A DNA stretch of 64,000 nt, taken from Myceligenerans crystallogenes (GTDB lineage Bacteria; Actinomycetota; Actinomycetes; Actinomycetales; Cellulomonadaceae). A program made the position numbers and the translations under genes. The stretch lies in the NCBI RefSeq assembly GCF_039529775.1, contig NZ_BAAANL010000004.1, forward strand, positions 124,001-188,000, in the 5' to 3' direction. Of this stretch, positions 32,846 to 41,611 are shown one piece after another (position 1 is the first letter of the stretch; each line of letters begins with the position of its first letter). The notes below the pieces were generated by a model, which ran no database searches, was not told the DNA's origin, and was given only the letters and a program-made list of their open reading frames with translations.

Positions 32846-33781
32846 TCACGGCAGCTGCTCGAACATCGTGACGCCGATCGGGAAGATCAGCATGAGGAAG
32901 TAGACGAACACCGTCATCGTCCCGGGCACCGTCATCCGGACCGTGGCGTCGTGCGCGATCTGCTGCTCGACGTCGAGCTGCGCGTCGCGCATCGCGGCGG
33001 CCTTGGACTGGAGCTGGTCGTGGATCGCGGACCCCTGCGTCCCGGCGAGCTCCACGATCGACGCGACCTCGCCCAGCGCGTCCACCTGGACCTCGCGCCC
33101 GAGGTCCCGCAGCGCCGTCCAGGGCGGCTCGCCCTCCCAGCGCCCGCGTTCCAGCGCCTCCGAGATCCGCCGGAACGGCCACGAGTGCGCGACCTGCGCG
33201 GCGGCGAACGTCGCCTGCGTCGCCCCCGCACCCGAGATCCGCTCGATCGCCAGCAGCTCCAGGTACGTCGAGACGGCGCGCGTGAACTCCTGCCGCGCCT
33301 TCTTCGCCTTGCCGCGCGCCTCGAGGTCCGGGAGGAACCACGCGCCCACGGCCAGGAGCAGCCCGGCCCCGAACGGCAGGCCGAAGGGCAGCCCGAGCTG
33401 CATCAGGTTCACCATCAGCCCGATGAACGGGACGCCGATCAGCACCACCACCGCCCCCAGCGCCTTCGCGCCGTAGTGCTCGGTCGCGGTCTTGCCGATG
33501 AGGTCCAGATCCGCCGCGGTCGGCCCGGCCCGCACGAGCAGCGCCACCGGCAGGCGCCGCTGCGCCCAGGCCCCGAACCGCTGGGTCAGCTGTTCGGTGC
33601 GGCTGCGCCCCGCGCCGTCGTCGTCGGAGATCTCGATCGTCTCGAGACGGTCGTCGCCGCTGAGCCTGTCGAGCGCGGACTGCAGGCCGGGCTGCACGGG
33701 GACGAGCGCCCGGATGACGAGCCACAGCCCGAGCCCCGCGACCGCGCCGGCGATCACCGACGGCCAGATGCCGTAGAACAT
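32846..33781 (-). CDS. tadC: Tad pilus inner-membrane platform protein TadC
   Basis: 311 residues of the T2SF fold: an N-terminal TM (MFYGIWPSVIAGAVAGLGLWL), a central TM pair (ALGAVVVLIGVPFIGLMVNL, GLLLAVGAWFLPDL), and a C-terminal TM (TMTVFVYFLMLIFPIGVTMF). Cytoplasmic helices carry FTRAVSTYLELLAIERISGAG. It forms the platform with TadB. The ATG at 33781 shares one base with the tadB stop (TGATG). Confidence 0.88.
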   Translation of the reverse strand: MFYGIWPSVIAGAVAGLGLWLVIRALVPVQPGLQSALDRLSGDDRLETIEISDDDGAGRSRTEQLTQRFGAWAQRRLPVALLVRAGPTAADLDLIGKTATEHYGAKALGAVVVLIGVPFIGLMVNLMQLGLPFGLPFGAGLLLAVGAWFLPDLEARGKAKKARQEFTRAVSTYLELLAIERISGAGATQATFAAAQVAHSWPFRRISEALERGRWEGEPPWTALRDLGREVQVDALGEVASIVELAGTQGSAIHDQLQSKAAAMRDAQLDVEQQIAHDATVRMTVPGTMTVFVYFLMLIFPIGVTMFEQLP

Positions 33782-34680
33782 CAGGAGCCTCCCGACGGGT
33801 GTCCGTGCGAGACCGGCAGGAACCGCGGGATCGGCTGCCCCATCGAGATGCGGCGCATCCACAGCAGGCAGACGCAGTACGCGGCGAACAGCGCCACCGC
33901 CACGATCTGGCCGAACGGCGACGCGTAGCCGTCGAGATAGCCGGTCATCGCGGTGGCGCCCAGCACGACCAGGGTCACGATCGTCACCCAGCGGACCGTC
34001 GCGCGGCCCGTCGAACGCTCGGTCTCGATCTCGCGGCGGGCGCGCGCCTGCGCCGACAGCGACTCGGCGAGCTGCTTGAGGGCGGGCGCGATGGCGCCGG
34101 TGCGGTTGTCGGACTCCAGGATCAGCGCGGAGGCGATCATGTCCGACGAGTAGTCGTTCATCTCGTCCGCCCAGCGGTACAGCGCGGGCTTGATGGGCTG
34201 ACGCGCCTCGAGCCGGGCGACCAGCCGCGCCAGCGACGGCCGCACCGACGGCGCCGCCGACGGCAGCGTCGCCGCGATCCCCTGCTCCAGCCCGACCGCG
34301 CCGCCGCTCAGCACGCCGATCAGCGAACGCACCCAGGCCGTGAGGTCGATGAGCTTCTCGACCTCGCTCGACGTCGTCGTCGTCCGGAACAGGGCCGGCA
34401 GGCCGACCAGCATGACCGGCACGATCACGGTCAGCGACCACCATCCCGTGAAGATCCCGACCACGAGCCCGATCCCCGCGCTGACCAGCACGGTGCGCCG
34501 CTTCTCGTGGAGCGGCCCGCCCTCGTCCAGCCCGAACAGCCGCAGCACGCCCTCGAACGGTCTCGCCGACGACGCCGGCCGCGGGCGCGGGTTCTCGTCG
34601 CGCCGCAGCGTGCCGACGATCACGCACCAGATCCCGACCCCCACGCAAAGGCCGGCGAGCACCGCGATGAAGGTGGTCAT
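33781..34680 (-). CDS. tadB: Tad pilus inner-membrane platform protein TadB
   Basis: 299 residues with N-terminal TM TTFIAVLAGLCVGVGIWCVIVG, a paired TM VSAGIGLVVGIFTGWWSLTVIVPVMLVG and C-terminal TMs (WVTIVTLVVLGATAMTGYLDG, IVAVALFAAYCVCLLWMRR). The cytoplasmic T2SF domain lies between them. The start at 34680 overlaps the cpaF stop (ATGA). Confidence 0.88.
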   Translation of the reverse strand: MTTFIAVLAGLCVGVGIWCVIVGTLRRDENPRPRPASSARPFEGVLRLFGLDEGGPLHEKRRTVLVSAGIGLVVGIFTGWWSLTVIVPVMLVGLPALFRTTTTSSEVEKLIDLTAWVRSLIGVLSGGAVGLEQGIAATLPSAAPSVRPSLARLVARLEARQPIKPALYRWADEMNDYSSDMIASALILESDNRTGAIAPALKQLAESLSAQARARREIETERSTGRATVRWVTIVTLVVLGATAMTGYLDGYASPFGQIVAVALFAAYCVCLLWMRRISMGQPIPRFLPVSHGHPSGGS

Positions 34681-36611
34681 TCCGGCACCTCCCACAGGCC
34701 CTCGGGGAAGTTGAGCAGGTTGATGTCGAAGCCGGCGCGCTCCAGGTCCTCCAGGAACGACGGCGAGTGCGCGGGGACCGCGCGGCCGTGGCGCCCGGGC
34801 CGGAAGACGTCGGTGATCGCCACCGGGTTGCCTGCCTCGCCGCGGGTCACCTCGATGATCTCGGAGACGTACCGGGTGCGCAGGCCGGTGGCGGGGTTGA
34901 TGTCGACCCGCAGGAACACGATCAGGTCGATCGACTGCGCGACCTGCCGGTACGCGTAGGTCTCCGACAGGGTGCTGTCCTGGACGGCCATGCCGACGAG
35001 GCGTTCGACGACGTCGCGCGCGCCGTCGGCGTGCACCGTGGACAGCGAGCCGTTACCCATCTGCATCGCCTGGAACATCGAGACGATCTCGGGGCCGCGG
35101 ACCTCACCCACGATGACGCGGGAGATGTTGTGCCGCAGGGACTCGTAGACGTTGATGTTCGTGTCGATCTCGCCGACCCGGCGGCCCGACGTGTTCATCT
35201 CGCCGGAGCCCTCGCGGGTGCGCAGGGCGACGACGCGGCGGTGCTTCTCGGGCTCGAGGTGCAGGTAGAGCTCGTAGTCCGTCTCGATCGTGGCGACGGA
35301 CTCCCAGGGGTCCAGCGCCGCGCAGAGCGAGCGGAGCAGCGTGGTCTTGCCGGACCCCTGCCCCTGACCGGACACGACGACGGACTTGCGGGCGCGGACC
35401 GCGGCCGAGAGGAACTCCTCCAGGACCGTGTCCACCGTGCCGTTCTCGCGCAGGACGCCCAGGTCGACCGACTGCAGGCGCTGGAGACGGATCGTGACGC
35501 GGGGGCTGGGCACCACCCAGCCGACCGCCGCGAGACGCACGCGGCCCGGGAGGTCCAGGTTGAGGAACGGGTTGGCGCGCGTGAACGAGCGCTCGTTCGC
35601 GGGGTCGCGGGCGGCCAGGAACTGCAGGAAGTCGATCAGCTCGGCGTCGGAGTCGGCGATCGGCTCCGTGTAGACGGTGCGGCCGTCGCCCATCAGCAGC
35701 AGGACCGGCTGCGTGCCCGTGATCTCGATGTTCTCGATGTCGGGCGTGTCGATCAGCGGCTGCAGGCGGCCCAGGCGGAACAGGGCGTCGAACAGCGCCC
35801 GGGTGATCTCGACCTGGTACTCGGGGGTCCACGGCCGCTCGCCGCCCGACAGCATCGCGTCGTTGTGGTCGCGGACCACCTGCTGGATGAGCTCCTGGCC
35901 GAGGGCCTCGCGCTCCTCCTCGTCGAGCTCCCGGGCCGCGAGCGCGTTGGTGAGCCGGGAGGAGACCTCGCCGCGCAGGCTGTTGACCTGGCGCCAGAAC
36001 TCGGCGTCGCGCATGCCGCGGCGCTGGACGCCCCGGGCGGGGCGCGGGGCGCGGTTGCCGGCGCCCACCCAGGCGGCCGCGCCACCACCGGGGTCGCCGG
36101 GGGCCGCACCCGGGCCGGCGGATTCGCCGCCCCAGGTGTCCGCCGGGCCGCGGGGGTCCACGTGACCGGGAAGGGCGGCGGGGCCGTGGCTGTCCACCAG
36201 GGCCTGGGCGTCGAGACGGGCGTCGGCGCCAGCCGGGGCCTCCGCTTCCGCCACCGTGCGGGCCACCGGGATGGCGCCGGTCCACGGACCGGCGTTGGGA
36301 CGGCGCTCGCCCGGCTGGATCTCGGCGGGGCGGGCGGCGGCGGGGGCCGGCCGGCGCGCCGCCCCGCCCGCGGCCACCGCACCGACGGCGCCGCTCAGGC
36401 TGCCCGGCGCGGCAGGCCCGCCGGGGCGGACCACGCCGACCGTGGCGCCGCGGTTGTCGCGCGGCCGGCGCTGCGGGGCGTCGTCGGACGCCGGACGGCG
36501 CGGGGCGGCGCCGTCGTCGGGCACCGGACGACGCGGGACGCGCCCCTGCGCGGACCGGTCGCCGTCGTCGTTGAAGATGGGCAGGCCCTCCAGGCCCGTG
36601 GGATTGCTCAT
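34677..36611 (-). CDS. cpaF: Tad secretion ATPase CpaF/TadA
   Basis: A 644-residue hexameric ATPase that powers Tad pilus assembly. A disordered Pro/Ala/Arg-rich N-terminus of about 200 residues precedes the conserved core. The core contains DIENIEITGTQPVLLLMGDG, P-loop GQGQGSGKTTLLRSL near residue 420, the Asp box region, VIVGEVRGPEIVSMFQAMQMG (Walker B) and STVHADGARD (His box). The N-terminal extension is longer than in typical members (450-500 residues). Start overlaps the cpaE stop (ATGA). Confidence 0.93.
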   Translation of the reverse strand: MSNPTGLEGLPIFNDDGDRSAQGRVPRRPVPDDGAAPRRPASDDAPQRRPRDNRGATVGVVRPGGPAAPGSLSGAVGAVAAGGAARRPAPAAARPAEIQPGERRPNAGPWTGAIPVARTVAEAEAPAGADARLDAQALVDSHGPAALPGHVDPRGPADTWGGESAGPGAAPGDPGGGAAAWVGAGNRAPRPARGVQRRGMRDAEFWRQVNSLRGEVSSRLTNALAARELDEEEREALGQELIQQVVRDHNDAMLSGGERPWTPEYQVEITRALFDALFRLGRLQPLIDTPDIENIEITGTQPVLLLMGDGRTVYTEPIADSDAELIDFLQFLAARDPANERSFTRANPFLNLDLPGRVRLAAVGWVVPSPRVTIRLQRLQSVDLGVLRENGTVDTVLEEFLSAAVRARKSVVVSGQGQGSGKTTLLRSLCAALDPWESVATIETDYELYLHLEPEKHRRVVALRTREGSGEMNTSGRRVGEIDTNINVYESLRHNISRVIVGEVRGPEIVSMFQAMQMGNGSLSTVHADGARDVVERLVGMAVQDSTLSETYAYRQVAQSIDLIVFLRVDINPATGLRTRYVSEIIEVTRGEAGNPVAITDVFRPGRHGRAVPAHSPSFLEDLERAGFDINLLNFPEGLWEVPE

Positions 36612-37483
36612 CGCCGCCCTCCCGACGCGCCGACGCGGCCCGGGGCCGCGGCACCCGGCTGCTGCCCGGGACCCGGCCGGCCCGTGCCGCCCGCGGGCGC
36701 GCCGGTCGAGAAGCGCTCGCGCCGCGCGGCCGTGCGCTCCTGGATCGCGGTGATCACCGGACCCGCGCTGCGGACCAGGGCCGACGACGTCCACTTGCGG
36801 CCCGACGGCGACCCGACCGACAGCACCTCGGCACCCGGCGGGTCCCACGCGATCGAGCCCGCCGAGCCGAGGCCCAGCGTCCGGGCGATCTCCCTCGCGT
36901 CGTACGGCCGGCCGGGGCCGATCGTCAGCGCGGTGAGGTTCGTCAGGTCCCGCGCGGCGGCCTCGACCGCCGACGTGCGGGACTTGACCAGTTCGCGGGT
37001 CACCGCGATGTCCGGCAGCCGGGAGCCCGTGGTGACGAGCACCTGGTCGGCCAGGCGGATGAGCGGCTCGCGGTCGTCGCGCCCGCCCGGGCTCATGCGG
37101 CCGAGGTCCACGAGCACGTCCATGCCCCCGCGTTCCATGGCGACGAGCTGGTTCGCCAGCGCGCCCCACAGGTTCGCGACGGACGGCGCCAGGTGCGGCG
37201 ACACGATTCCCGGCAGCAGTTTCTTGTCCTGGTTGTGCTGGACGAGCGTGAGGGTCTGGTCCCACAGCGAGGTCTCGAGCTCACCGTGGTTGTGGGCGAT
37301 GGCGAGCTTGCCGAGCCCGCGGTCGTGGGCGAGCTGTCCCCGGAAATATCCCGCGAGGATCGAGCCCCCGGCCAGGTCCGCCTCGACGAGGAGGACCGGC
37401 CGCGGCCAGGAGATCGCGAGCACGAGCGCTGTCGTGGTGGTTCCCGGCGAGCCCTTCGCGTTCGCGAGTGCGACGAGGGCCAC
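36608..37483 (-). CDS. cpaE: CpaE/TadZ-like ParA-family ATPase
   Basis: 291 residues from GTG at 37483, four bases after the cpaB stop. The N-terminus VALVALANAKGSPGTTTTALVLA is a deviant Walker A: K10 is kept but the Lys that normally precedes Thr (GKT) is replaced, giving G14-T15-T16. LLVEADLAGG and VDLGRMSPGG follow at switch positions. TadZ/CpaE proteins localise the pilus machine to a cell site, and atypical Walker A motifs occur in that family. ATP hydrolysis is doubtful; nucleotide binding remains possible. Confidence 0.82.
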   Translation of the reverse strand: MALVALANAKGSPGTTTTALVLAISWPRPVLLVEADLAGGSILAGYFRGQLAHDRGLGKLAIAHNHGELETSLWDQTLTLVQHNQDKKLLPGIVSPHLAPSVANLWGALANQLVAMERGGMDVLVDLGRMSPGGRDDREPLIRLADQVLVTTGSRLPDIAVTRELVKSRTSAVEAAARDLTNLTALTIGPGRPYDAREIARTLGLGSAGSIAWDPPGAEVLSVGSPSGRKWTSSALVRSAGPVITAIQERTAARRERFSTGAPAGGTGRPGPGQQPGAAAPGRVGASGGRR

Positions 37484-37487
37484 GGGA

Positions 37488-38222
37488 TCACCCTTCCCCG
37501 GTGGGGAGGGCCGGGTCGATGACGAGCGCCACCCGCCCCGTCGCCGCACGCGCCGCGAGCGCCGCCGCCTTGTCCTTGGCCACCTCGACGTCGACGACGG
37601 TCTGGTCGCCGATCGTGGCGGCCTGTGACGTGACGACGACGGCGGGGATGCTGAGCGGCTCCTCGGGCGGCGCGTCACCGCCCGTGACCGGGGTCTCGAC
37701 GATGCGGACCACGTCCCCGGCGTTCAGGGCCGTGCGGGGCATCTGGTTCGGGGCGAGCGCGATGCCGACGATGGACCGGCCGACGGCGGGCTGCAGCGCG
37801 TCCTGGAAGGAACCGGGGGTGAGCAGCGAACCTGCGGGCAGATCGGCGGCGGCGACCTTCTTGCCGCCGATCTCGCGGATCAGCTCCGCGTCGACCGGCT
37901 TGAGCAGGGTGGGGCCGGTCGGGAGGTCGACGGCCGTGAGGTCGCCCGACGTGATCGTCTCGCCGCGCGCGACGTCGTTGGTGACGGCCAGGACCTGGTG
38001 CGTCTGCCCGAGCGTCGTCGTCAGGTAGACCGACGCGAGGACGCCGAGCGCGACGAGCGCGAGCCCGAGCGCGATGACGGCGGGCCTTCGGCGTGCGCGG
38101 GTGGGTTTGGCGGGCGCCGGCACCGTGGCACCGGTGATGCGTGGCTTGGTGCCGGCGGACGGCGGGTTCACGCCTCCGCCCACGCCGGTGCGTCTCGCAC
38201 CCACGCTCGTGTCACTGCTCAC
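37488..38222 (-). CDS. cpaB: SAF-domain protein, CpaB/RcpC-like
   Basis: 244 residues from GTG at 38222, with GGGAGGGG about seven bases upstream. One TM (RRRPAVIALGLALVALGVLASVYL, about residues 45-65) is followed by a SAF domain (VARGETITSGDLTAVDLPTG, AADLPAGSLLTPGSF, VGRSIVGIALAPNQMP) as in the Flp pilus periplasmic protein CpaB/RcpC. A basic Pro-rich N-terminal tail lies in the cytoplasm. It is the first gene of the Tad operon. Confidence 0.82.
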   Translation of the reverse strand: MSSDTSVGARRTGVGGGVNPPSAGTKPRITGATVPAPAKPTRARRRPAVIALGLALVALGVLASVYLTTTLGQTHQVLAVTNDVARGETITSGDLTAVDLPTGPTLLKPVDAELIREIGGKKVAAADLPAGSLLTPGSFQDALQPAVGRSIVGIALAPNQMPRTALNAGDVVRIVETPVTGGDAPPEEPLSIPAVVVTSQAATIGDQTVVDVEVAKDKAAALAARAATGRVALVIDPALPTGEG

Positions 38223-38550
38223 TGACGTCCCCTCCCGGTCGGTTGCTCCCGCAGCAATCCTCATGCACGCGGGCGAACCCGGCAGCATGAACGGTAGCTG
38301 GACAACTCCGGGCAAGGGAAGGTCAACGGCGGCCACAGAAGTTCACATGCTGTGGAGATGCCTTGGATGACAGGTAAACATCAGCAGGGTTCTGACCTGC
38401 GATGACGTACCGGGTGAAAGTATCGCCCGCGCCCTGGGGCGGGTGGCACGGATGAGCACCGGCCCGTGCGGATGAGCACGGGGGGCCGCCGACTGGAGGC
38501 GGACGACCCCCCGCGCCATGGAGAGGGTTGAAAGTGGAAACCCCCGAGAG
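38223..38550. other. 328-bp gap upstream of the Tad operon
   Basis: It should hold the promoter of the cpaB operon (minus). I recognise no consensus -35/-10 and no convincing CRP site. A short repeat CGGATGAGCAC occurs twice near 38450-38480. The side next to the sigma-like gene holds the terminator described separately. Confidence 0.4.
38479..38513. terminator. Terminator of the sigma-like gene
   Basis: CGGGGGGCCGCC (38479-38490) and GGCGGACGACCCCCCG (38498-38513) form an outer C/G stem and inner CCGCC/GGCGG stem. The hairpin lies about 40 bp beyond the minus-strand stop at 38551. Confidence 0.6.
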
Positions 38551-39462
38551 TCACGCACCCCCCAGTGGTTCTCCCGATGTCGTTCCACGACCCTCTTCCT
38601 TCCGCCCGTCCGGCGATCCCCCAGACAGACCCCCGGTGCGGACGGCTTCAGCCAAGCGGCGAACAGCGCGGCTCGCTCGCTGGCGAAGTGTGGCGTGCGG
38701 GATGCCCAGTTCCAGGGCAACCCGCTTCTGATATGTACCCCGCCCGGTGCCGAGCTCGGCATACTCGGGCAGCTCTGGATCTGGAGCGTAGACGCGAGTG
38801 AGCAAGCTCGCCTCCTGGGCTGTGATAACGCCCCTGTCGAGGCCCCAGGCGATGACGTCGAGCACCTCGCCGGTGGCGCCGAGCGACGCGCTGGCCAGCG
38901 AGTACACCGCCGTCGTGCCCGGTTCCTCCGGCTCGGGGCGCTCGAGGTGCGGCAGCACGGCGGCGTCGGTCGGGATCTCCTCGACCCGGGGCGCGCGGCT
39001 GGCGCGCGTCCCCTGCGCGAACGGGGCGCGATCGCCCACGACCCGCGTGAGGGTGTGCCCCTGCAGCCGCATCGCGACCTTCTCCGTGCGGCTCAGGTCG
39101 AAGCGGCAGATCGCGTCCCACATGGCCGCGGCCGCCTCCTGCTCCAGGTCCTGCACGTCGCGGTAGTGGCGGCGCGACCGGCGCACGATGGCGCGGACGG
39201 CCGGCAGCATGCACTGCAGCACCACCCGGCCCGCGGCGAAGTTCCCCCCGGCGTACTCGACGAGGAGGGCGTGCAGCACGGTGTCGGCGTCGTCCGCCGT
39301 GAAGCGCACCGGCTGGCCGTCCGCCAGCCCCGAGAGCTGCGGGAAGCGGCGGGAGAAGCGGTCGATCTCCTCGGCGAAGGATCGCGTCGCGACGAGCTCG
39401 GCCCAGTCCTGGTCGAGCTCGGTCATGAGCGTGCCCGAGGCGGACGGCGACATGCCTGGCAT
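38551..39462 (-). CDS. Sigma-70-like transcription factor at the Tad/T4SS junction
   Basis: 303 residues. Residues about 60-140 resemble sigma region 2 (RFTADDADTVLHALLVEYAG, SRRHYRDVQDLEQEAAAAMWDAICRFD). Residues about 212-275 resemble region 4 with an HTH (QKRVALELGIPHATLRQRASRAVRRL). The N-terminus (SFAEEIDRFSRRFPQLSGLADG) is unlike ECF sigmas, and the C-terminal 28 residues are polar. GAGGAG precedes the ATG at 39462. It diverges from the T4SS-like operon across 284 bp that contains a CRP-type site. It may direct RNA polymerase to the pilus or T4SS promoters, or act as a HTH regulator without sigma activity. Confidence 0.65.
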   Translation of the reverse strand: MPGMSPSASGTLMTELDQDWAELVATRSFAEEIDRFSRRFPQLSGLADGQPVRFTADDADTVLHALLVEYAGGNFAAGRVVLQCMLPAVRAIVRRSRRHYRDVQDLEQEAAAAMWDAICRFDLSRTEKVAMRLQGHTLTRVVGDRAPFAQGTRASRAPRVEEIPTDAAVLPHLERPEPEEPGTTAVYSLASASLGATGEVLDVIAWGLDRGVITAQEASLLTRVYAPDPELPEYAELGTGRGTYQKRVALELGIPHATLRQRASRAVRRLAEAVRTGGLSGGSPDGRKEEGRGTTSGEPLGGA

Positions 39463-39605
39463 GGACGTTGCTCCTCAGGTCTGGGACGGGACGGGTCCTG
39501 CGCGGCAGCCGCAAGGCATGTTGCCGGAGCGCCGCGTGAGCGCCTGATGCCCAAGTTCAGCCGGGGAGTGTTGCCCGCTACTGTTGCCCGTCGATTTACC
39601 CTTGG

Positions 39606-39621
39606 TGTGATCTGGGTCACA
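39606..39621. promoter_or_regulatory. Perfect CRP-consensus site upstream of the T4SS-like operon
   Basis: TGTGATCTGGGTCACA matches TGTGA-N6-TCACA exactly. It lies in the divergent interval, about 125 bp upstream of the T4SS-like operon start and 145 bp upstream of the sigma-like gene. Actinobacterial CRP/GlxR-type regulators use this consensus. Confidence 0.65.
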
Positions 39622-39746
39622 TTGGCGACTTGACGGGCCATCGGAAGGTCACACGAAGCCCTGCCCGGCCATTTGTTCGGGGTGACGAAGCAAAGAGAGA
39701 AGCAGTGGGACACAGACAACCCGTACCGGTGACTGGGAGAAGCGAG

Positions 39747-40034
39747 ATGAGCCAAGAACCAGCCCCTGAGCTCCACCACCAGCTCCACCACGACGACGTG
39801 ACAGTGGAGCTGCTGCGGGACACCGCCGAGGTGCACGCCGTTCGTGGTGAGGTCAGACCGGTCATCGACGCCCTGGTGGCGGCCCTGAAGCAGGACCCGC
39901 TGGGCGACGACGACACCGCGCACCGCCTCGCCGACGCGCTGGAGAGCCCCCGGACCCGCAGTGCCCGGGCCGCCCGCGCGCGGCTCGCACGTGATCTGTC
40001 GAACGACCTGTCGGACGAGGTGCGCACCAGATGA
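39747..40034 (+). CDS. Small hydrophilic protein heading the T4SS-like operon
   Basis: 95 residues beginning MSQEPAPELHHQLHHDDVTV, with a His-rich tract. A helical region VELLRDTAEVHAVRGEVRPVIDALVAAL and an Arg/Asp-rich C-terminus follow. No signal, membrane segment or recognised family. The stop overlaps the next start (ATGA), so it is translationally coupled to the TcpC-like gene. Confidence 0.6.
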   Translation: MSQEPAPELHHQLHHDDVTVELLRDTAEVHAVRGEVRPVIDALVAALKQDPLGDDDTAHRLADALESPRTRSARAARARLARDLSNDLSDEVRTR

Positions 40035-41218
40035 GCTCCATCCTGACCGGGCGCAACAAGAAGCACCCGGACTCCCCCTCGGCCCTCCCGGCGCATCCCC
40101 AGCGCGCCGCGGACGCCACCGGCGCGCCGTCGGACAACCCCTGGCAGCTCGCCGGGGGCGCGGCGCAGGGGGACGCGGACACGGGATCGTCGTCGTACGG
40201 CGACACCCCGCCGCCGCAGGTGGTCGAGTGGTCGCAGGGCCCGGCGCTGGCCTCGAAGGCGTGGACGATACTGCTGGTGCTCGCGCTGCTGGCCGGGCCC
40301 GCCGCGCTCGTGTGGACGGCGCTGCGGCCCGAGGCCGAGCCGGTCACGGCGGGTATCTCCGCCGCGGACCAGGCCGCCGGGACGGCCGCGACCGAGCGCG
40401 CGATCGAGCTGACCGAGACGTGGCTGCGGGCCGACCGGAACGACCAGGCCCTGGTCGAGTCGCTCACGGACGCCCCGGTCGGCACGCTGCCCGCGACGGG
40501 CATGACGATCCGGGACAGCTCCGTGGCGCAGGTGGTGCCGGGCGAGCCCAGCCCGTTCGGCACGACGTGGATGATCACCGTCGGCGTCGACGTCGCCGAG
40601 CCCGTGCCGGGCACCGGGGCACCCGCGGAGGAGGACGGCGGGACCGCCCCGTCGCCGGGCTCCGGCAGCTCCGGGAAGGAGGCGGAGGAGCCTCTCCTGG
40701 TCTGGGTGCGCCGCTACTTCCAGGTGCCGGTGACGGTCCAGCAGCCCGCGGACGAGGACGAGCCGATCGGCGTCGCCGCGCCGGCCTTGCCCGCGCCCGT
40801 CGCGGGCCCGGCCGCCGCGGACGCCCCCGAGCTCGACTACCCGCAGACGATCGCCGTCACCTCCGACGCCGGCGAGTCGATCCGGGCGTTCCTCGCCGCC
40901 TACGCCACCGGCGACGGCGAGATCGCGCGCTACCTGAGCCCGGGAACGAACATCGGGGCGATCGTCCCGGCGCCGTACACCGAGGTCACCGTCACGGCGA
41001 TCGGTGGCTCGCACGAGATCACCGACGCTCCCGCCGACGGCGCGGGCACGCACGCCCTCGTCACCGCTGAGTTCACCCGTCCCGACGGGGAGAAGACCAC
41101 CGCCCAGTACCTCCTGACGCTTGTCGCGCGGGACGGCCGCTGGGAGGTGTCCGGCCTGGACCAGGCCGTTCGTACCGAGAGCCCGGTCGCCGGTTCCGGC
41201 GAGTCCGGCACCGAGTAA
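40031..41218 (+). CDS. TcpC/VirB8-like conjugation protein
   Basis: 395 residues: a Pro/Ser-rich cytoplasmic tail, one TM at about residues 75-98 (AWTILLVLALLAGPAALVWTAL), and an extracytoplasmic region. The latter contains two NTF2-like modules (ERAIELTETWLRADRNDQAL; ESIRAFLAAYATGDGEIARYLSPG) separated by an acidic Pro linker. This is the architecture of TcpC in clostridial conjugation and Pfam TcpC proteins, which assemble the cell-wall-side channel. Confidence 0.75.
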   Translation: MSSILTGRNKKHPDSPSALPAHPQRAADATGAPSDNPWQLAGGAAQGDADTGSSSYGDTPPPQVVEWSQGPALASKAWTILLVLALLAGPAALVWTALRPEAEPVTAGISAADQAAGTAATERAIELTETWLRADRNDQALVESLTDAPVGTLPATGMTIRDSSVAQVVPGEPSPFGTTWMITVGVDVAEPVPGTGAPAEEDGGTAPSPGSGSSGKEAEEPLLVWVRRYFQVPVTVQQPADEDEPIGVAAPALPAPVAGPAAADAPELDYPQTIAVTSDAGESIRAFLAAYATGDGEIARYLSPGTNIGAIVPAPYTEVTVTAIGGSHEITDAPADGAGTHALVTAEFTRPDGEKTTAQYLLTLVARDGRWEVSGLDQAVRTESPVAGSGESGTE

Positions 41219-41238
41219 CCGATACGCAAGGAGAGATC

Positions 41239-41556
41239 ATGCTCACCGAGATCATCACCGCCGCGCCGGAACTGGCCGCGACCGCGCAGACCGTCCGCGC
41301 CGAGGGGTTCCTGGACCTCATCACCGTGAAGTCCGAGGAGGTCAAGGTCGCGATCGAATCCGTGACCTTTGTGATCGTCATCCTCATGGTCGTCATCACC
41401 GCGGTGAAGACCAAGATGTCGATCGCCGCGATCCTGATGTCGGCCATCGTGGGCGGCGTCGTCCTCTGGCTGGTCAACGGCGGTATCAATGTCACCAAGG
41501 ACCTCACCGACGACGAGTTCAGCATGCCCGCCGTCGTCAGTACGACAAGCGTCTGA
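41239..41556 (+). CDS. Small two-helix membrane protein of the T4SS-like operon
   Basis: 105 residues. Two closely spaced hydrophobic helices (VTFVIVILMVVITAV and IAAILMSAIVGGVVLWLV, about residues 43-80) are joined by a KTKMS turn. AAGGAGAGATC precedes the ATG. Size and topology recall VirB2/TrbC-like pilin subunits or PrgI-type proteins, but no diagnostic motif supports either. Confidence 0.6.
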   Translation: MLTEIITAAPELAATAQTVRAEGFLDLITVKSEEVKVAIESVTFVIVILMVVITAVKTKMSIAAILMSAIVGGVVLWLVNGGINVTKDLTDDEFSMPAVVSTTSV

Positions 41557-41611
41557 CGCCTGCTGACGCGTGCTGCGCGCGCAGCACGGCAACAAGGAGG
41601 GGGTAGGCCCG

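Noticed and set aside
34767..37628. 953-codon plus-strand frame opposite cpaF/cpaE
   Set aside because: Antisense shadow; the minus-strand frames carry clear ATPase motifs.
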